DNA of 8,820 nt from positions 1 through 8,820 of the forward strand of contig CAMKMK010000089.1 in NCBI GenBank assembly GCA_946413885.1. Direction: 5' to 3'. How positions within the stretch are numbered: the first letter of the stretch is position 1; every line of letters begins with the position of its first letter. Source of the DNA: an uncultured Prevotellaceae bacterium (GTDB lineage Bacteria > Bacteroidota > Bacteroidia > Bacteroidales > Bacteroidaceae). The notes beneath the pieces were generated by a model. That model did not search any database and was not told the origin of the DNA. It saw only the letters and a program-made list of their open reading frames with translations. The translations under genes and the position numbers were made by a program. Shown here one piece after another: positions 6,302 through 8,820 of this stretch.

Positions 6302-8820
6302 TTAATGTGCTTCGAGCCAGTTCTTGCCCCAACCACAGTCGGCTATCAAAGGAACCCTCATTTTGCAGGCAGACTCCATCTCTTCGATGACCAGCTTCTG
6401 GAGTTTCTCCTTTTCTTCAGGCAATACCGTAAAGTTCAATTCGTCGTGAACCTGCAGGATCATCTTGCTCTTGAATCCTTCTTTTTGTAATCTCTTGTAA
6501 ATGTGTATCATAGCTATCTTAATAATGTCTGCCGCACTTCCCTGAATGGGAGAATTGATGGCATTACGCTCAGCATATCCTCGTACGACAGCATTGTGGC
6601 TATTGATATCGGGCAGGTAACATCGACGGTGGAAGATAGTCTCTGTATAACCCTTTTCACGAGCCATTTCGATGCTACGGTTCATATACTCTCTCACACC
6701 TGGATAGGTTGCGAAGTATTCGTCTATCAATTGTTTTGCTTCTGTTCGGCTTACATCCATCCTCTCTGCCAATCCAAAGGCGCTGATACCATATATAATG
6801 CCAAAATTGGCCGTTTTGGCCTTTCGACGCTCATCAGTTGTCACGTCAGATATGTCTTTTTTGAATATTTTAGCGGCCGTAGCGGCGTGAATATCGTGTC
6901 CTTCGCAGAAGGCTTCAATCAAATTGGAATCTTGGCTCAGATGGGCCATAATGCGCAATTCTATCTGGCTGTAATCTGCACTAAAGAACTCTTGACCTTT
7001 TTCTGGAATGAAAGCCTTTCGAACTTCTTTACCTAATGAATCACGGACAGGGATGTTCTGTAAGTTGGGATTGCTACTTGAGAGGCGTCCAGTAGAGGTA
7101 ATCGTCTGGTTGAAACTGGTGTGGATATGACCTGTCTTTGGATTAATCAAAAGGGGTAGGGCATCGATGTATGTTCCCAGCAGTTTTTTCAAACCACGAT
7201 ATTCGAGAATCTTTTCCACGATGGGATGTTTCCCTTTCAAGCTTTCCAGTACCTCTTCACTCGTTACATATTGTCCTGTTTTGGTTTTCTTGGGCTTGGA
7301 AATTATTATCAGTTGGTCGAAAAGGACTTCTCCTACTTGTTTGGGTGATGCAATATTGAAGTTTATTCCAGCCAATTCATGGATTTCCTGCTCCAGTTCC
7401 TTCATCTTTTTTGTATAAAGGATGGAGGTTTCTTTCAAAGCTTCCGTATCCACGCACATACCGTTCCTTTCCATATAAGCAAGTACGGGCATGAGGGGCA
7501 TCTCGATGTTCCAAAAGAGTTCGCTACATCCTTCCTCCACCAGCAGAGGTTCAAAGAGATGCTTGAGTTTCAAGGTGATGTCAGCATCTTCACAAGCATA
7601 AATATACACATCGCTAGGAGACAAATCCATCATCGACTTCTGTTTTTTCCCACTGCCTATCAATTCATCGATGTGTATGGTTCGATAGTGCAGGTAAGCC
7701 TCAGCAAGATAATCCATTCCGTGACGCATCTCAGGATGTAGCAGATAGTGTGCAATCATGGTGTCGAACATCTTGCCTTTCAGCTCGATACCATAGTTTT
7801 GCAAGACTTGTAAGTCATATTTCAGGTTTTGCCCTATCTTCAGCGTGGAAGGACTCTCGTAAATGGAGCGGAATTCTTCCAAAATGGAGACATCATCCAT
7901 CACAGGGACATACCAGGCCTGATTCTCTTTGACGGAGAAGCTTAAACCTACCAATTTTGCATCAATTGCTTCAGAACTGGTGGTCTCAGTATCTAAACAA
8001 ATTTCATCGAAAAGGAGTAGGGTAGAGATCAACTCTTTACGTTTCTCTGGAGTATCCATGAGTTGATAATCCACATTGAGATCCCTGTAGGTTTGCATAC
8101 TGCTTTGAACAGGGACAGAAGAGAAGAGGTCAGGTTCCTCTATCTGAGAGGAAGAAGCATCGGAAAATCCGGCAAAGAGATCGCCTTGTAAACTCTCCTT
8201 ATTCTTTTCTTTTTTTTCTGCTTTTTGCTGTATGGGAGTAATGATTTTCTTGCGCATCAAAGTCCTGAACTCCAGTTCTTCGAAGAGGGTTTGCAGTTGA
8301 TCCTGATCAGATTTTTCCAGTATCAGTTTGTCCATATTCAACTCAATGGGAACATCCGTTTTGATGGTTGCCAACCACTTACTCAAACGTATTTGTTCCA
8401 CATTCTCCTCAACCTTCTGTTTCAATGCTCCTTTCAACTTATCAGTATTATCCAAAAGGTTCTCTATGCTGCCAAAATCCTGTATCAGTTTTGACGCAGT
8501 CTTTTCTCCCACTCCAGGACATCCAGGGATATTGTCAACAGCATCGCCCATCAAACCCAACATGTCGATTATCTGTGTGGGGTGGGAGAGACCCCATTTC
8601 TCATTTACTTCCTTTGGACCTATTATTTGGGCTTCGTTCTTCCCAACAGCGGGTTTATACATCCTCACTTTATCAGTAACAAGTTGGCCGTAATCCTTGT
8701 CAGGAGTCATCATATAGGTCTCTATGCCACGATCATCTGCTTGGTGAACAAGGGTTCCGATAACGTCATCTGCCTCAAAACCAGGGACTTCCAAGATAGG
8801 GATGTGATAAGCTTCCAAAA
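6302..8820 (-). CDS. polA: DNA polymerase I, N-terminus beyond the window edge
   Basis: About 839 residues of Pol I are present; alignment to E. coli Pol I by eye suggests roughly 95-100 N-terminal residues lie off the right edge. The TTG at 8818 is an internal Leu codon, not the start. Positions here count from that codon. The 5' nuclease has EADD (15-18), DKD (40-42) and MGDAVDNIPG (90-99). The 3'-5' exonuclease keeps its acidic residues: Asp276 and Glu278 in DTET, Asp335, and Tyr407/Asp411 in YACEDAD, so proofreading should be active. The polymerase has motif A DYSQIELR (Asp615), motif B RRKAKTANFGIIYG (Phe672, equal to E. coli Phe762) and motif C QVHDE (Asp792). A charged linker (about 195-245) between nuclease and exonuclease contains QGDLF (211-215), a plausible sliding-clamp-binding motif. 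Pol I fills gaps and removes RNA primers. The phosphoesterase gene follows 16 bases behind. Confidence 0.97.
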   Translation of the reverse strand, partial: LEAYHIPILEVPGFEADDVIGTLVHQADDRGIETYMMTPDKDYGQLVTDKVRMYKPAVGKNEAQIIGPKEVNEKWGLSHPTQIIDMLGLMGDAVDNIPGCPGVGEKTASKLIQDFGSIENLLDNTDKLKGALKQKVEENVEQIRLSKWLATIKTDVPIELNMDKLILEKSDQDQLQTLFEELEFRTLMRKKIITPIQQKAEKKEKNKESLQGDLFAGFSDASSSQIEEPDLFSSVPVQSSMQTYRDLNVDYQLMDTPEKRKELISTLLLFDEICLDTETTSSEAIDAKLVGLSFSVKENQAWYVPVMDDVSILEEFRSIYESPSTLKIGQNLKYDLQVLQNYGIELKGKMFDTMIAHYLLHPEMRHGMDYLAEAYLHYRTIHIDELIGSGKKQKSMMDLSPSDVYIYACEDADITLKLKHLFEPLLVEEGCSELFWNIEMPLMPVLAYMERNGMCVDTEALKETSILYTKKMKELEQEIHELAGINFNIASPKQVGEVLFDQLIIISKPKKTKTGQYVTSEEVLESLKGKHPIVEKILEYRGLKKLLGTYIDALPLLINPKTGHIHTSFNQTITSTGRLSSSNPNLQNIPVRDSLGKEVRKAFIPEKGQEFFSADYSQIELRIMAHLSQDSNLIEAFCEGHDIHAATAAKIFKKDISDVTTDERRKAKTANFGIIYGISAFGLAERMDVSRTEAKQLIDEYFATYPGVREYMNRSIEMAREKGYTETIFHRRCYLPDINSHNAVVRGYAERNAINSPIQGSAADIIKIAMIHIYKRLQKEGFKSKMILQVHDELNFTVLPEEKEKLQKLVIEEMESACKMRVPLIADCGWGKNWLEAH

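Noticed and set aside
6286..6336. GTG start at 6336 for the phosphoesterase, adding 17 residues
   Set aside because: It would overlap the end of polA and push the twin-arginine signal away from the N-terminus; the ATG at 6285 gives a normal signal peptide.
8816..8818. TTG at 8818 as the start of polA
   Set aside because: The reading frame continues to the window edge and the residues there align with about residue 98 of E. coli Pol I, so the TTG is an internal leucine codon.

Overview
The window looks like ordinary chromosome from a member of the Bacteroidota, most likely Bacteroidales. The order (Prevotella/Bacteroides-like) rests on remembered resemblance of the proteins, mainly MutS, and was not tested by a search. 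Supporting signs are promoter candidates of the Bacteroides type (TTTG about 20 bases before TAnnTTTG), no clear Shine-Dalgarno sequences, and MutS, Lgt and Pol I variants typical of the phylum. There is no sign of a phage, plasmid, transposase, CRISPR array, tRNA or rRNA.

Layout. Positions 1-414 are non-coding: a 110-bp tandem repeat array (61-170), about 190 bases with no recognised feature, then a good promoter candidate (359-389). mutS (DNA mismatch recognition) runs rightward, 415-3039. The 232-bp gap between the convergent genes mutS and lgt holds a second 110-bp array (3093-3202). All other genes run leftward. In transcription order they are polA (DNA polymerase I, start beyond the right edge), a Tat-signal metallophosphoesterase 16 bases behind it, ychF behind its own promoter, and lgt, whose ATG overlaps the ychF stop codon.

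How the genes relate. MutS and Pol I both serve DNA repair and replication, and both carry a plausible sliding-clamp-binding pentapeptide (QMNFF in MutS, QGDLF in the Pol I linker). YchF is a conserved ribosome-associated ATPase. Lgt performs the first step of lipoprotein maturation. The phosphoesterase is probably exported. These are housekeeping genes rather than one pathway.

The most unusual content is the pair of repeat arrays flanking mutS. Each has five units at exactly 22-bp spacing, built on the dyad core CAAC-(AC or GT)-GTTG with semi-conserved 12-bp spacers. The two arrays lie in inverted orientation, and in each the central dinucleotide alternates over the last four units. Neighbouring units are therefore reverse complements and can form hairpins with 9-11 bp stems. 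The array between mutS and lgt ends in a T7 tract after a 10-bp stem, so it probably works as a terminator, perhaps in both directions. No complete new multi-gene system is visible.
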